DNA of 64,000 nucleotides from an uncultured Lachnospira sp. (GCA_944381165.1 CALWKC010000006.1:31367-95366), one strand, 5' to 3'; shown: positions 7,804 through 16,882, numbered from the stretch's first letter. Translations and numbers: made by a program. Notes: generated by a model not told the origin, from the sequence alone.

Positions 7804-8490
7804 ATGAATTTGTATGAGACAGACGGCGAGTTTATGGAACGCTTTGACGAGTTCCGGTACAATGAGGTTGTGAATGAGCCGGGAGTCAAGCTTGACGAAA
7901 AGACGAGATATATGGCGATTTTGGCGTCGCTGCTCGGCTGCCAGGGGCTTGACGAGTGCAGAGAGGTTTTAAGAAAGGCTCTCTGTGAGGCTGTTACTCC
8001 TGTGGAGGCAAAAGAAATAGTATATCAGGCTATAGATTATCTGGGGATAGGAAGAGTCAGAGGCTTTTTAAATGTCACAAATGAAGTCATGAAAGAGCTT
8101 GGGATAGCTTTGCCTCTGCCAAATCAGTCTACAACAACTATGGATACGCGTCTTGAAAAAGGCGTGCAGACACAGGTAGATATTTTCGGCGACGGAATGA
8201 AGGAATTTTACAAGGGAGGTCATATAAACCGCTGGCTTGCAGGAAATTGCTTTGGAGATGTATATACCAGAAATGGTCTGGATTTGAAGCAGCGCGAAAT
8301 GATTACGTTTTGTTATATTGCCGCTCAGGGAGGGTGCGAGCCACAGCTTATAAGCCATGCGGGAGGCAATATGAGAATAGGAAACGACAAGCAGTTTCTT
8401 ATAAGCGTTGTGTCGCAGTGTGTTCCTTATATCGGCTATCCGCGCAGTTTAAATGCGCTCAGATGTATCGAAGAGGCGGCAAAACAGTAA
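7804..8490 (+). CDS. Carboxymuconolactone decarboxylase (AhpD-like) family protein
   Basis: I choose ATG 7804, 7 nt after AGAAGG, over an ATG at 7786 that lacks an RBS. The 228 aa product contains two helical CMD-type units. The first is LDEKTRYMAILASLLGCQG (about 30-50) with VTPVEAKEIVYQAIDYLGIG. The second is LDLKQREMITFCYIAAQGGC with PQLISHAGGNMRIG near the C terminus. A CxxC peroxidase-type active site like that of AhpD is not seen. The gene is followed by a cupin and a hydroxyacyl-CoA dehydrogenase on the same strand; CMD-cupin neighbours are common in clostridia. The true substrate is unknown. A TATAAT-like sequence lies at 7747-7752. Confidence 0.85.
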   Translation: MNLYETDGEFMERFDEFRYNEVVNEPGVKLDEKTRYMAILASLLGCQGLDECREVLRKALCEAVTPVEAKEIVYQAIDYLGIGRVRGFLNVTNEVMKELGIALPLPNQSTTTMDTRLEKGVQTQVDIFGDGMKEFYKGGHINRWLAGNCFGDVYTRNGLDLKQREMITFCYIAAQGGCEPQLISHAGGNMRIGNDKQFLISVVSQCVPYIGYPRSLNALRCIEEAAKQ

Positions 8491-8539
8491 AAGTACATGT
8501 AAAATCATAATAAAAATAAAAAACTAAATGGAGGCTGCT

Positions 8540-8980
8540 ATGAAATATTCAGATAAAAAAGAATTTGAAAAGGCAAATAAGTTTGGCTTGGGTGCGCCTA
8601 ACGAGGCGTTTGCAAAATACTTTGTGGGAAATTCGTTCTTAAATCCGCTGACCGAAGCCGGAAAGGCACCGATTTTTATTGCCAATGTGACCTTTGAGCC
8701 GGGCTGCCGCAATAACTGGCATATTCATCACGCTTCAAATGGAGGCGGACAGATGCTTATCTGTACATGCGGCGAGGGCTGGTATGTAGAGGAGGGCAAG
8801 GAGCCTGTCAGTTTAAGCGAGGGCTCGTTTGTGTATATTAAGCCTGAGGTTAAACACTGGCACGGCGCCAAAGCGGACAGTTGGTTTTCACATATTGCGA
8901 TAGAAGTTCCGGGCGAGAACTGCTCAAATGAGTGGCTGGAGGCTGTTACAGACGAGGAGTACTCAAAGCTTGAAGGCTGA
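8540..8980 (+). CDS. Cupin-domain protein
   Basis: The start is ATG 8540, 5 nt after GGAGG; an ATG at 8528 would place the RBS inside the gene. The 146 aa product is a single small beta-barrel cupin. Cupin motif 1 includes NNWHIHHASNGGGQMLICTC with the metal-type His pair, and motif 2 includes GSFVYIKPEVKHWHGA. Together these give a plausible metal site. It lies 49 bp after the CMD-family gene, so the two are probably co-expressed and may act on the same small molecule. Neither sequence shows the substrate. Confidence 0.88.
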   Translation: MKYSDKKEFEKANKFGLGAPNEAFAKYFVGNSFLNPLTEAGKAPIFIANVTFEPGCRNNWHIHHASNGGGQMLICTCGEGWYVEEGKEPVSLSEGSFVYIKPEVKHWHGAKADSWFSHIAIEVPGENCSNEWLEAVTDEEYSKLEG

Positions 8981-8983
8981 CGG

Positions 8984-9036
8984 TAAAACGGCGGTATGCT
9001 GCCGATGATGACAGCATACTGGCGGACAACCGTTAA
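8984..9036 (+). other. Stable hairpin after the cupin gene
   Basis: The arms GTATGCTG (8994-9001) and CAGCATAC (9012-9019) pair perfectly, flanked by a further outer match of AACGG with CCGTT. No T-run follows, so it is not a classical terminator. It may protect the 3' end of the upstream mRNA. Confidence 0.4.
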
Positions 9037-9130
9037 GGCTCATTAGCAATCGATAACAGAAATGTTTTTGTTGTATATTTTCCTGTACAATGTTAAAATT
9101 CAGATATATAAGGCATTGGAGGAAATGTAA

Positions 9131-10081
9131 ATGAAAATAAAAAATGTGGTTGTGATAGGAGGCGGAGTTCTGGGAAGCCAGATTGCGTTTCAGTCTGCTT
9201 ACTGCGGCTTTAATGTGACGATATGGCTCAGAAGCGAGAGCAGTATAACGCGCACTCAGCCTAAACTCGACCATTTAAAGGAAGTTTACACGGATACAAT
9301 AAATTTAATGGCCTTGCCTGAGGGACAGACGCCGTCGACATGGGCAAGAGGAATTGCCGAGTATGATACGTTTGATAAGGATGAGTGCCTTAAAAATGTT
9401 GAGGCTGCATATAATAATGTTAAGCTTGAGCTTGATTTGGCAAGAGCGGTCAAGGATGCCGATTTGGTTATAGAGTCTATGGCTGAAAATGCTGATGAGA
9501 AAATAGCGTTTTACAGGAAGGTCTCACAGCTTCTGCCTGAAAAAACGGTTATTGTCACTAACTCTTCAACACTGCTTCCATCAAAGTTTGCAAAGTATAC
9601 GGGAAGACCTGAAAAGTATCTCTCGCTGCATTTTGCGAATTCTATCTGGAAAAATAATACAGCTGAGATTATGGCTCAGAAGCAGACGGATAACAGTTGT
9701 TTTGATTTGATTATGGATTTCGCAGAGCAGATCAGAATGATTCCGCTGCCGGTGCGCAAGGAAAAATCAGGATATTTATTGAATTCAATGCTTATTCCGC
9801 TGCTTTTTTCCGGTTTGGATTTATATGTAAACGGAGTATCAGACCCGGAGAGCATTGATAAGGCATGGACACTGGGAACAGGCGCACCTAAAGGGCCTTT
9901 TCAGATTCTGGACACCGTGGGACTAAACACAGCTTACAATATTGTGCTTATGTATGTAAAAGTTCCTTCTTTTCTGGCTCCTTATAATTTTAAAGGAATG
10001 GAAAAGCTGCTCAAAAAGTATATAGATGAAGGAAAACTGGGAAAGTCGTCAGGCGAGGGATTTTATAAGTATGATAAATAA
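9131..10081 (+). CDS. 3-hydroxyacyl-CoA dehydrogenase family protein
   Basis: This 316 aa NAD-dependent oxidoreductase begins with a Rossmann fold: VVVIGGGVLGSQIAFQSA gives the GxGxxG loop at about residues 10-15. DADLVIESMAENADEKIAFY and TVIVTNSSTLLPSKFAKY follow, as in 3-hydroxybutyryl-CoA dehydrogenases. The usual GxHFFNP motif is replaced by SLHFANSIW, keeping the His. The C-terminal helical domain contains DKAWTLGTGAPKGPFQILDT. The start follows GGAGG. It is probably a branch of the small CMD-cupin group rather than the main butyrate pathway enzyme, since no thiolase, crotonase or acyl-CoA dehydrogenase lies nearby. Substrate is open. Confidence 0.88.
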   Translation: MKIKNVVVIGGGVLGSQIAFQSAYCGFNVTIWLRSESSITRTQPKLDHLKEVYTDTINLMALPEGQTPSTWARGIAEYDTFDKDECLKNVEAAYNNVKLELDLARAVKDADLVIESMAENADEKIAFYRKVSQLLPEKTVIVTNSSTLLPSKFAKYTGRPEKYLSLHFANSIWKNNTAEIMAQKQTDNSCFDLIMDFAEQIRMIPLPVRKEKSGYLLNSMLIPLLFSGLDLYVNGVSDPESIDKAWTLGTGAPKGPFQILDTVGLNTAYNIVLMYVKVPSFLAPYNFKGMEKLLKKYIDEGKLGKSSGEGFYKYDK

Positions 10082-10129
10082 TGTATGCTGTTTTGTGACA
10101 GTGAAAAATTATAATTAAAATAATTAAGA

Positions 10130-10175
10130 AGACACATTTGCCGTGTATAAAATACATGGTGAATGTGTCTTTGTG
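10130..10175 (+). terminator. Likely terminator after the hydroxyacyl-CoA dehydrogenase
   Basis: The arms AGACACATT (10130-10138) and AATGTGTCT (10162-10170) enclose an inner pairing of CCGTGTAT with ATACATGG. A short T-rich tail follows. Confidence 0.65.
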
Positions 10176-10209
10176 CTATAAAATAAATTACAAATGAGGA
10201 GATTTTACA

Positions 10210-11028
10210 ATGGAAGTGTTTCAGGAAAATAATAAAAAGCATAATCATGGGACGGGAAAAGTAATCGGCATTGTACTGAGATGTATTTTAATGCTGCTTG
10301 GAATTACGGGAATTGTGTGTTTTATAATGCCGCTGCTGTCATACGGGATTATGAATATATGGAATATATCCGGACTTGCTGTAAGCATAGTATTGCTGCT
10401 TGTTTCAATATTTTTCAGCTTCGTCTTAAAGCAGTTAAAAGCATTATGTAAGAGTCTGGCGGGGAGAATTATATGCTGTGCGGCTGCTGTATTATTGTGT
10501 ACGGCAATAATTCTTGCGGCTGTAATAAGCGGCTTTATGATTAAGTCTGCGCTCAACTCGCCTGAAAATGATGTAACACTTGTCGTTCTTGGCTGCCGGG
10601 TCATAGGCGAAGAGCCGAGCCTTATGCTTGAGGAACGGCTGTCGGCAGCATATGAGTATCTTTCTGAAAACGAAGGCTGCTGTGCTGTTTTGTCAGGCGG
10701 TCAGGGCAGCGGAGAGGATATTTCGGAGGCTGAGTGTATGTATCGCTATCTGACCGGAAGAGGTATCTCGGCGGACAGGCTGTATATTGAGGATAAGTCT
10801 GTATCTACGAGAGAAAATTTAATGTTTTCCGGCAAAATCATTGAAGCGGAGAACTTAAACAGTGATATTGCAGTTGTAACAAATGAATTTCATGTGTACA
10901 GAGCGTCAATGGCGGCAGATGACTTGGGAATGAATTCATATGCAGTACCAGCGAAAACAACATGGAAGCTGTTTCCAACATATTATTTCAGAGAGCTTTT
11001 CGGCGTTATGTATGAGTGGGTGTTTTGA
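10210..11028 (+). CDS. YdcF/SanA-like (DUF218) membrane protein
   Basis: The 272 aa product has three N-terminal membrane segments (about residues 17-37, 52-75 and 88-112). A cytoplasmic or extracellular DUF218 domain follows, with VTLVVLGCRV, LSGGQGSGEDISEAECMYRY, IEDKSVSTRENLMFS and VVTNEFHVYRASMAA. These match the conserved G-G-G, E-S-x-xT-x-EN and T-x-x-H-x-xR pattern of the family. Roles proposed for relatives are in envelope metabolism, but the reaction is not established. The start follows GAGGAG. The gene stands alone, between a terminator and the pectate lyase gene. Confidence 0.88.
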   Translation: MEVFQENNKKHNHGTGKVIGIVLRCILMLLGITGIVCFIMPLLSYGIMNIWNISGLAVSIVLLLVSIFFSFVLKQLKALCKSLAGRIICCAAAVLLCTAIILAAVISGFMIKSALNSPENDVTLVVLGCRVIGEEPSLMLEERLSAAYEYLSENEGCCAVLSGGQGSGEDISEAECMYRYLTGRGISADRLYIEDKSVSTRENLMFSGKIIEAENLNSDIAVVTNEFHVYRASMAADDLGMNSYAVPAKTTWKLFPTYYFRELFGVMYEWVF

Positions 11029-11128
11029 AAATGGGTACCAAAGTACTATATATTTTAAACCGTTAGTATGTTAATTTTCATTTTGGGAAGGTTAGCAAAT
11101 AATAACATTTATTAAGGAGGTATTTATT

Positions 11129-12625
11129 TTGTATTGTAAGGTAAGAAGGGCAATATCATATTTGATGCTGATATGCCTGTTCGTTGGGGTTATGTCAGCG
11201 GCAGATTTACAGAGCGTATCTGCTGCAACGTCAAAGTCGTGGAACTTTAAAAATTCGGGGTTTAATAATTTAGGTACAATTTCTTCGACTAAGACAGTAG
11301 ACGGGCTGTCGCTTATTGCAACAAGCTCAAAAACAATGACAGTAAAACAGGAAAAAGTCACAGTGAGCGGGACAGAATATACACATACGCTTGCTCTTGG
11401 AGGTTCAGGCACGACATCTTACAGGTCTGTAAAAGTTCCTGTTTCAGGTGTGGATACAATTAAGGTTGTGCTCAGAAGCTCGGGAAGCTCGTCAAGAACG
11501 CTTGTGGTTGCTGATTCAAACGGCAAAAAACTTGGCACAATTACGGCAAACAGTACGGCGTCACTTGGAACATACAGCTATTCGGGAGCAGCAGGATATA
11601 TATACCTGTATTCCTCAAACAGCGGAATTAACTTATATAAAATCCAGGTAGATTCCTATGGCTCAGGCAGCGGCTCTTCAGGCGGAAGCTCATCCGGCAG
11701 CGGTTCTTCGGGCGGAAATCAGATAACTGTAAAAAACGGCGGAACATCGCTTTCAGATGCTGTTAAAAAAGCATCATCAGGAACGACAATAGTTATTGAC
11801 GGAACTGTAAAATCAGGCGCCGTATCATTGCCGGCAGGCGTTAATATTTCAGGAAAAAATAATGCCACAATAGATTTCTCACAGACTTCAGGAAGTTCCG
11901 GCAGAGGTATAACAATTTCAGGGAACGGAAGTACAGTTGAAAATATCACTGTAAAAAATGCTTCTGATAACGGAATTTACATAACCGGGTCAAACAATAC
12001 ATTTAAGTATGTAACCTGCTGCTATAATGATGATGCAGGTTTCCAGGTTTCAAACGGAGGCGCATACAACAGCTTTTATAATTGTTATTCTCATCACAAT
12101 GCCGATGCTAAGGGAGAAAATGCAGACGGATTTGCAGTGAAGCTTCATTCAGGAGAGGGAAATTATTTTGAAAACTGTAAGGCTGAGTATAACAGTGATG
12201 ACGGCTGGGATTGCTATGCGGCACACGGAGCAGTAAAGCTTGTGAACTGCGAGGCAAATTATAACGGTTATTGTGACGGAATTTATGGCGATGGCAACGG
12301 CTTTAAAATGGGCGGAGTTGACAATAAGACAAGCGGCGTAGCTGCTCATCTTGACCCACTGAATCATGTTTTAATCGGGTGCAGCGCAAAAGGAAATTAT
12401 GCAAACGGTTTTGACAGAAATAATCAGAGCGGTGTAGTTACAATGCAGAACTGCGTAGCAGATTCAAATAAAGGCAAGAACTATAACTGGCCGTTAAAGG
12501 GAACGCCGTCAGCGCTCGGATATCAGGTTACTTTCGGAAAAGCAATTATCCAGGACTGCACGTCTATAAACGGAAATAATAATATTTCAGGTGCGACATT
12601 AAAAGGAAACTGTGTAGGCTTTTAA
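11129..12625 (+). CDS. Secreted pectate lyase, polysaccharide lyase family 9
   Basis: The start is TTG 11129, 8 nt after AAGGAGG. The 498 aa product has a signal peptide (ISYLMLICLFVGVMSA, cleavage probably after about residue 34). An N-terminal beta-rich module (about 37-175) resembles a carbohydrate-binding or accessory domain. A Ser/Gly linker follows (about 178-198), then a right-handed beta-helix. The helix contains NADGFAVK, the calcium-site stretch AEYNSDDGWDCY, GDGNGFKMGG and NYANGFDRNNQSG, in the order seen in PL9 pectate lyases, which cleave polygalacturonate by beta-elimination outside the cell. No cell-wall anchor is visible, so the enzyme should be released. It links the organism to pectin breakdown. 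Confidence 0.9.
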   Translation: MYCKVRRAISYLMLICLFVGVMSAADLQSVSAATSKSWNFKNSGFNNLGTISSTKTVDGLSLIATSSKTMTVKQEKVTVSGTEYTHTLALGGSGTTSYRSVKVPVSGVDTIKVVLRSSGSSSRTLVVADSNGKKLGTITANSTASLGTYSYSGAAGYIYLYSSNSGINLYKIQVDSYGSGSGSSGGSSSGSGSSGGNQITVKNGGTSLSDAVKKASSGTTIVIDGTVKSGAVSLPAGVNISGKNNATIDFSQTSGSSGRGITISGNGSTVENITVKNASDNGIYITGSNNTFKYVTCCYNDDAGFQVSNGGAYNSFYNCYSHHNADAKGENADGFAVKLHSGEGNYFENCKAEYNSDDGWDCYAAHGAVKLVNCEANYNGYCDGIYGDGNGFKMGGVDNKTSGVAAHLDPLNHVLIGCSAKGNYANGFDRNNQSGVVTMQNCVADSNKGKNYNWPLKGTPSALGYQVTFGKAIIQDCTSINGNNNISGATLKGNCVGF

Positions 12626-12760
12626 CAGGCACAGATTTTATAATCTGAAATATAATCTTTTCTGTAAATAATTAAAAACAGTTTATGATTTGCTGCCTTC
12701 CCAAAGTCAAAAAATATAATGTGCTGCGGGAAAATATATAATTGACGGCACAAAATGAAA

Positions 12761-12808
12761 AACAGGTCCGTAACAAGATATTAAAATCTGTTACAGACCT
12801 GTTTTTTA
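12761..12808. terminator. Bidirectional terminator between pectate lyase and aldo/keto reductase genes
   Basis: The arms AACAGGTC and GACCTGTT, with inner GTAAC and GTTAC pairs, form a long stem. T-runs lie on both strands (GTTTTTTATT to the right, A-rich to the left), which suits the convergent genes on either side. Confidence 0.85.
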
Positions 12809-12818
12809 TTCTTACGAA

Positions 12819-12854
12819 TCCGCGTCTCGCGGAAGAGTTCGCTTGCGAACTCTT
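12819..12854. repeat. Two short palindromes at the 3' end of the aldo/keto reductase gene
   Basis: CCGCG-TCT-CGCGG is followed by AAGAGTTCGC-TT-GCGAACTCTT (12833-12854), a perfect 10-bp hairpin with a 2-nt loop, ending just beyond the stop codon of the minus-strand gene. They differ from the terminator next to them and may be a small palindromic repeat. Confidence 0.5.
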
Positions 12855-12856
12855 TG

Positions 12857-13957
12857 TTACTGCTCAAAACCCGCTATTTTTTTAAGATGCTCAGGAATTG
12901 CAATATGCTGAGGACAGTTGTGCTCACAGCGGTGACAGTTCAGACAGTCAGAAGCCTTTCCTCGGTTATATGTAATTCTGTCGTGGTACATTCTCGAAAA
13001 ATTCCCATTAATTTTATAGTTATTGTACAGCCCGAAGAGCTGCGGTATAGAGATGTTTTTCGGACAGACCTCCATGCAGTATCCGCATGAAGTACAGGGA
13101 ATTTCGGTACATTTTTCAATTATATTAACAACCTTAGAGAGAAGCTGTTTTTCAGCTTCGCTTATAGGCTCAAAGTTATCAAAAATATTTGTGTTTTCAA
13201 TAATTTGCTCCATAGTGTTCATACCGCTTAAAACCATTATTACATTGTCAAGCGACGCGGCAAAACGCAGAGCATACGAAGCAGCAGACGCTCCGGGTTT
13301 AAAATTTTTCAGCAAATCATCCGCCTCAGGAGGGAGATTGGCAAGAGTTCCGCCCTTTACAGGCTCCATAACGATAACCGGTTTGTTGTGGCTGACCGCT
13401 GTTTCATAGCATTTGCGCGACTGGATAATATTGTTGTTCCAGTCAAGATAATTAATCTGAAGCTGTACAAAATCAACCTCAGGGTGTTCCGTTAAAATCC
13501 GGTCGAGCATTTCCGCGTCATCGTGAAAGGAAAAACCGAAATTTTTAATCTTTCCTTCAGCCTTCATGCGCTCCGCAAATTCAAAACCGCCGAAGGCCTG
13601 AGTTTTAGCGTAACGGTCTTTGCCCATATTGTGCATGAGATAATAATCGAAATAGCCCACGCCAGTGCGCTCAAGCTGCTGCTTAAAATAAACAGGATAT
13701 TCTTCGCCTGATTTGACAAGAACAGTAGGCATTTTATCGGCAAAAATATAGCTTGAGCGGTCATATCTGTCCGCAAGCGCAGCCTTCATAGCGGGCTCTG
13801 ATTTCTGGTCGTGATAAGGGTATGCGGTATCAAAATAAGTAAAGCCTGCTGCGATAAATTTATCCACAAGTTCATTTAAAAGCGCCTGATTAATGGAAGT
13901 TTTATCCTCAGGATTTTGCAGCGGAAGCCGCATTGCGCCGAAACCTAATTTTTTCAT
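12857..13957 (-). CDS. Aldo/keto reductase with C-terminal 4Fe-4S ferredoxin domain
   Basis: The 366 aa product begins MKKLGFGAMRLPL. Residues up to about 270 form the AKR barrel, with TYFDTAYPYHDQKSE carrying the catalytic Asp and Tyr, and FDYYLMHN with the catalytic His. The C-terminal part holds Cys clusters of ferredoxin type, CTSCGYCMEVCP and CLNCHRCEHNCP. This fusion is common in anaerobes and suggests electron exchange with ferredoxin instead of, or beside, NADPH. The start follows GAGAGG. It converges with the pectate lyase gene and is transcribed alone. The substrate is unknown. Confidence 0.9.
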   Translation of the reverse strand: MKKLGFGAMRLPLQNPEDKTSINQALLNELVDKFIAAGFTYFDTAYPYHDQKSEPAMKAALADRYDRSSYIFADKMPTVLVKSGEEYPVYFKQQLERTGVGYFDYYLMHNMGKDRYAKTQAFGGFEFAERMKAEGKIKNFGFSFHDDAEMLDRILTEHPEVDFVQLQINYLDWNNNIIQSRKCYETAVSHNKPVIVMEPVKGGTLANLPPEADDLLKNFKPGASAASYALRFAASLDNVIMVLSGMNTMEQIIENTNIFDNFEPISEAEKQLLSKVVNIIEKCTEIPCTSCGYCMEVCPKNISIPQLFGLYNNYKINGNFSRMYHDRITYNRGKASDCLNCHRCEHNCPQHIAIPEHLKKIAGFEQ

Positions 13958-14181
13958 AAAATACCTCTCTTTCTTAAGCTGTGTTATGTATTAAAGTAAT
14001 AATATAATGAGATGTTTTTTGTGAAATCCTATTTCAAAATATATATGTAAATATTTAATTATATAATAAAATTTTTCGGGACTCTAAACAAGGGGAAATT
14101 TTATTAAAATAAAGAAAAAAGTATAATATTTTGCTATAATAACATGAGATACAAAACTGTTGTTCAGAAACGGAGATTAAA

Positions 14182-15135
14182 ATGATTATTATAACTACGG
14201 CCCTGTACTGTGAGGCGAAAGCCCTGATAGAAAAATTTGGACTGAAAAAAGACACCTCAAATACAAGGTTTCAGGTTTTTATGGACAGAGAAAAAGAGAT
14301 GCTTCTTGTGATTACGGGAGTCGGGAGCATAGCTGCGGCAGCGGCTGTCTCAGGTGTATGCGCCCGGTATGAAGACGCTCAGGGAGCGTTATCAGGATAC
14401 AAATCAGGAAAGGCGGATTTTCTGGTAAATATAGGCACATGCAGCGGGCAGCAGGCGGAGGGAACAATTTATATATGCAATAAAATTACCGAGCTTGCGA
14501 CGGGGAGAACATTTTATCCCGACATGTTGTATCGCCATCCGTTTCGTGAAACGCAAATCACAACCGTAATGAAGGTGCTTAAAAGCGGCGAACTGCCATG
14601 CTGCGGCAAAGACTCCCTTTTTGACATGGAGGCTGCCGCCGTATATCAGGCTGGAGCGTATTTTTTCGGCCCGCATCAGATGAGTTTTATAAAAGTTATC
14701 TCGGACAACGCATCGCCCTCGTCCGTGACAGAAAAAAAGCTTGAGGCATTGATTGAAAAAAATATTTACAAGATAGCCGAGTATATAGATACTCTGAAAA
14801 AAGCATCTTTTGAGCTGCATAATAAAGATATTCTTGATACGGACGGAAACAGGGAGTGGGTAGACATGCTGTGCAGCGATATGCATTGTTCGGCGACAAT
14901 GAAAGCGGCTGTTGAGCAGCATATAAGATACAGTATTTTGGAGGAGAGGTACGAAAGCCTTAATGGCGGCAGCCGCGATATAGCTCAAAAGGATGCGCAG
15001 CCTGACGAAAAGCGGAAATTTAAGCCGCACTGCCGTGAAATCGCCGAAAAAATGTACACAGAAAAAATTTTGCCGTGTGCTGATAAGAGAGAAGGGAAGC
15101 GCTGTTTTGAAGAACTTAAACGACAGTTATCATAG
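14182..15135 (+). CDS. Nucleoside phosphorylase / MTA-SAH nucleosidase-like protein
   Basis: The 317 aa product starts MIIITTALYCEAKALIEKFG, placing a Glu as in the MTA/SAH nucleosidase active site. VITGVGSIAAAAAVSG, FLVNIGTCSGQ, the motif LFDMEAAAVYQA (catalytic Glu after DM) and VISDNASPS follow, the last with the purine-binding Asp. About 110 C-terminal residues are outside the usual nucleosidase fold. Its end overlaps the next gene, a spore photoproduct lyase, by 29 nt, so the pair is translationally linked. A purine-nucleoside cleaving role next to a SAM-using enzyme would fit removal of SAM by-products, but that is inference. The start follows CGGAG. Confidence 0.75.
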   Translation: MIIITTALYCEAKALIEKFGLKKDTSNTRFQVFMDREKEMLLVITGVGSIAAAAAVSGVCARYEDAQGALSGYKSGKADFLVNIGTCSGQQAEGTIYICNKITELATGRTFYPDMLYRHPFRETQITTVMKVLKSGELPCCGKDSLFDMEAAAVYQAGAYFFGPHQMSFIKVISDNASPSSVTEKKLEALIEKNIYKIAEYIDTLKKASFELHNKDILDTDGNREWVDMLCSDMHCSATMKAAVEQHIRYSILEERYESLNGGSRDIAQKDAQPDEKRKFKPHCREIAEKMYTEKILPCADKREGKRCFEELKRQLS

Positions 15136-16135
15136 CTATTATAATAGTTTTTTTTCACATATATATGTTGAAAAATCTGTAATTAATCATCCGAGAACAA
15201 AACAACTTATGGAAAAATTTCCGGAAGCTGAGATAATAGAGATAGACCACTATAAGGATGTGTTTTGCAGAAGCCGCCAATACACGGCAGGGCAGCACAG
15301 AGCGCAGCAGCTTATACTCGCGGCAAAAAAAAATAATTTTATTTATGAGGGCGCTCCTGTATGTCAGAGCTTCGGAAATGATTATTTTTATTATACCTCA
15401 TGTATGATGAACTGTGTTTTTGACTGCGAGTACTGCTATTTAAAGGGAATGTATCCGTCAGGAAATGTTGTGATATTTGTAAATCTGGAGGATTTTTTTG
15501 CGCAGGTCGAAAAAATACTTGAGAAGCATGAGGTCTATCTGTGTGTATCATATGATACTGATTTGATGGCTGTTGAAAATATCGCTGGCTATACAGAGGA
15601 ATGGGTTGACTTTGCAAAAAGGCACAGCGGGTTAAAAATAGAAATACGCACTAAGAGCGCAAATAAATCCTTTATTTCAAGAATTGACGCCGCAGAAAAT
15701 GTTATTTACGCGTTTACGCTCTCTCCGCAGCCGGTGATTGAAAGCTTTGAACACAGAACGGCTCCGTTAAAGTCAAGGCTTGAGTGCGCGGCTCTCGCGA
15801 TTTCACGCAAAATGAAAGTGCGTCTTGCGTTTGACCCTATGATTTACTGCAAAGACTGGCGTGAGGCTTACAGAGAGATGTTTGAGCAGGTATGCGAAAG
15901 CATTGATTTTGACAGTCTGTTGGATGTGAGCGTGGGTACATTCCGCGTATCAGCCGAATATCTGAAAAAAATGAAAAAACAGGAGCCGTATTCTCCTGCG
16001 GTACAGTTTCCATTTGAAAATGACAGCGGTTTTTATCATTATCCCCGTGAACTGATGCTCGAAATGGAAAATGAAATGGTCAGTCTTTTAAAACAGAAAA
16101 TTCCCGAAAATAAGATATTTTTGTGGGAAAATTAA
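15107..16135 (+). CDS. splB: Spore photoproduct lyase (radical SAM)
   Basis: I place the start at TTG 15107, which gives 342 aa, the usual SplB length; GAAGGG lies upstream. The enzyme repairs the thymine dimer 5-thyminyl-5,6-dihydrothymine formed in spore DNA, using a 4Fe-4S cluster and SAM. The cluster motif is CVFDCEYC (Cx3Cx2C) within SCMMNCVFDCEYCYLKGMY. The stretch YLCVSYDTDLMA carries a further Cys, as in SplB, where a conserved Cys donates hydrogen. FAKRHSGLKIEIRTKSAN and VRLAFDPMIYC follow. It implies that the organism sporulates or descends from a spore former. It overlaps the preceding nucleosidase-like gene. Confidence 0.92.
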   Translation: MKNLNDSYHSYYNSFFSHIYVEKSVINHPRTKQLMEKFPEAEIIEIDHYKDVFCRSRQYTAGQHRAQQLILAAKKNNFIYEGAPVCQSFGNDYFYYTSCMMNCVFDCEYCYLKGMYPSGNVVIFVNLEDFFAQVEKILEKHEVYLCVSYDTDLMAVENIAGYTEEWVDFAKRHSGLKIEIRTKSANKSFISRIDAAENVIYAFTLSPQPVIESFEHRTAPLKSRLECAALAISRKMKVRLAFDPMIYCKDWREAYREMFEQVCESIDFDSLLDVSVGTFRVSAEYLKKMKKQEPYSPAVQFPFENDSGFYHYPRELMLEMENEMVSLLKQKIPENKIFLWEN

Positions 16136-16178
16136 GCGCATCATCATGCGTAATAAAATATTCGGAAAGGAAATTATT

Positions 16179-16877
16179 ATGAAACGCTCAGCTATTGTCA
16201 CAGGAGCTTCATCTGGCATTGGGCTTGCAGTCAGCAGTATGCTTGTAAAGAACGGGTACAGCGTATACGGTATTGCGAGACATTTCTCCGACAACGACAT
16301 TTTTAACAGCGAACTTTTTTATCCAATCGAGTGTGATATTACAGAAACACAGCATTTATGCAGTATAGTAAAGAAAATAATGTCTGAGACGCAGCTTTTT
16401 ATACTTGTAAACAACGCGGGAGTTGGTTATTACGGGCTTCATGAGGAATTGAATCCGGAAAAGATACAGCAAATGGTGCGCATAAACCTTGAAGCGCCTT
16501 TGATTTTGGCACAGCAGACGCTTCGTCAACTGAAAAAAAATAAGGGATTTATAATAAATATTTCATCGGTTACGGCTAATCAGTCAAATCCCCACGGCTG
16601 CGCATACGGTGCTGCAAAAGCCGGACTGTCCGGGTTTTCGCGCAGTCTGTTTGACGAAGTAAGAAAATACGGCGTGCGTGTCGCATTAATTCATCCGGAC
16701 ATGACAAAGACAAATTTATACAGAAATGCTGATTTTTGCGAGGCTGAGGAGGAAGAGGCGCGGCTTCTTCCCGAGGAGGTGGCGGAGGCTGTGGAATATA
16801 TAATAAGCCGCCGCAGCGGGCTTGCCGTACAGGAAATTACTTTAAAGCCTCAGCTTCACAGAATAAGGCGAAAATAG
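16179..16877 (+). CDS. Short-chain dehydrogenase/reductase (SDR)
   Basis: The start is ATG 16179 after GGAAAGG, giving 232 aa. It is a classical SDR: cofactor loop TGASSGIG (about residues 8-15), NNAGVG, the catalytic Ser in INISSV, and the active-site pair YGAAK. The C terminus is short. It is probably NADP(H)-dependent. It lies 43 bp after splB and before a Gfo/Idh oxidoreductase. The substrate cannot be read from the sequence. Confidence 0.9.
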   Translation: MKRSAIVTGASSGIGLAVSSMLVKNGYSVYGIARHFSDNDIFNSELFYPIECDITETQHLCSIVKKIMSETQLFILVNNAGVGYYGLHEELNPEKIQQMVRINLEAPLILAQQTLRQLKKNKGFIINISSVTANQSNPHGCAYGAAKAGLSGFSRSLFDEVRKYGVRVALIHPDMTKTNLYRNADFCEAEEEEARLLPEEVAEAVEYIISRRSGLAVQEITLKPQLHRIRRK

Positions 16878-16882
16878 CTCGT

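Noticed and set aside
8984-9036. Hairpin after the cupin gene as another copy of the pseudoknot element
   Set aside because: It lacks the TTTGTG/CACAAA core, its loop has no good downstream complement, and it is nearly 100 bp from the next start codon.
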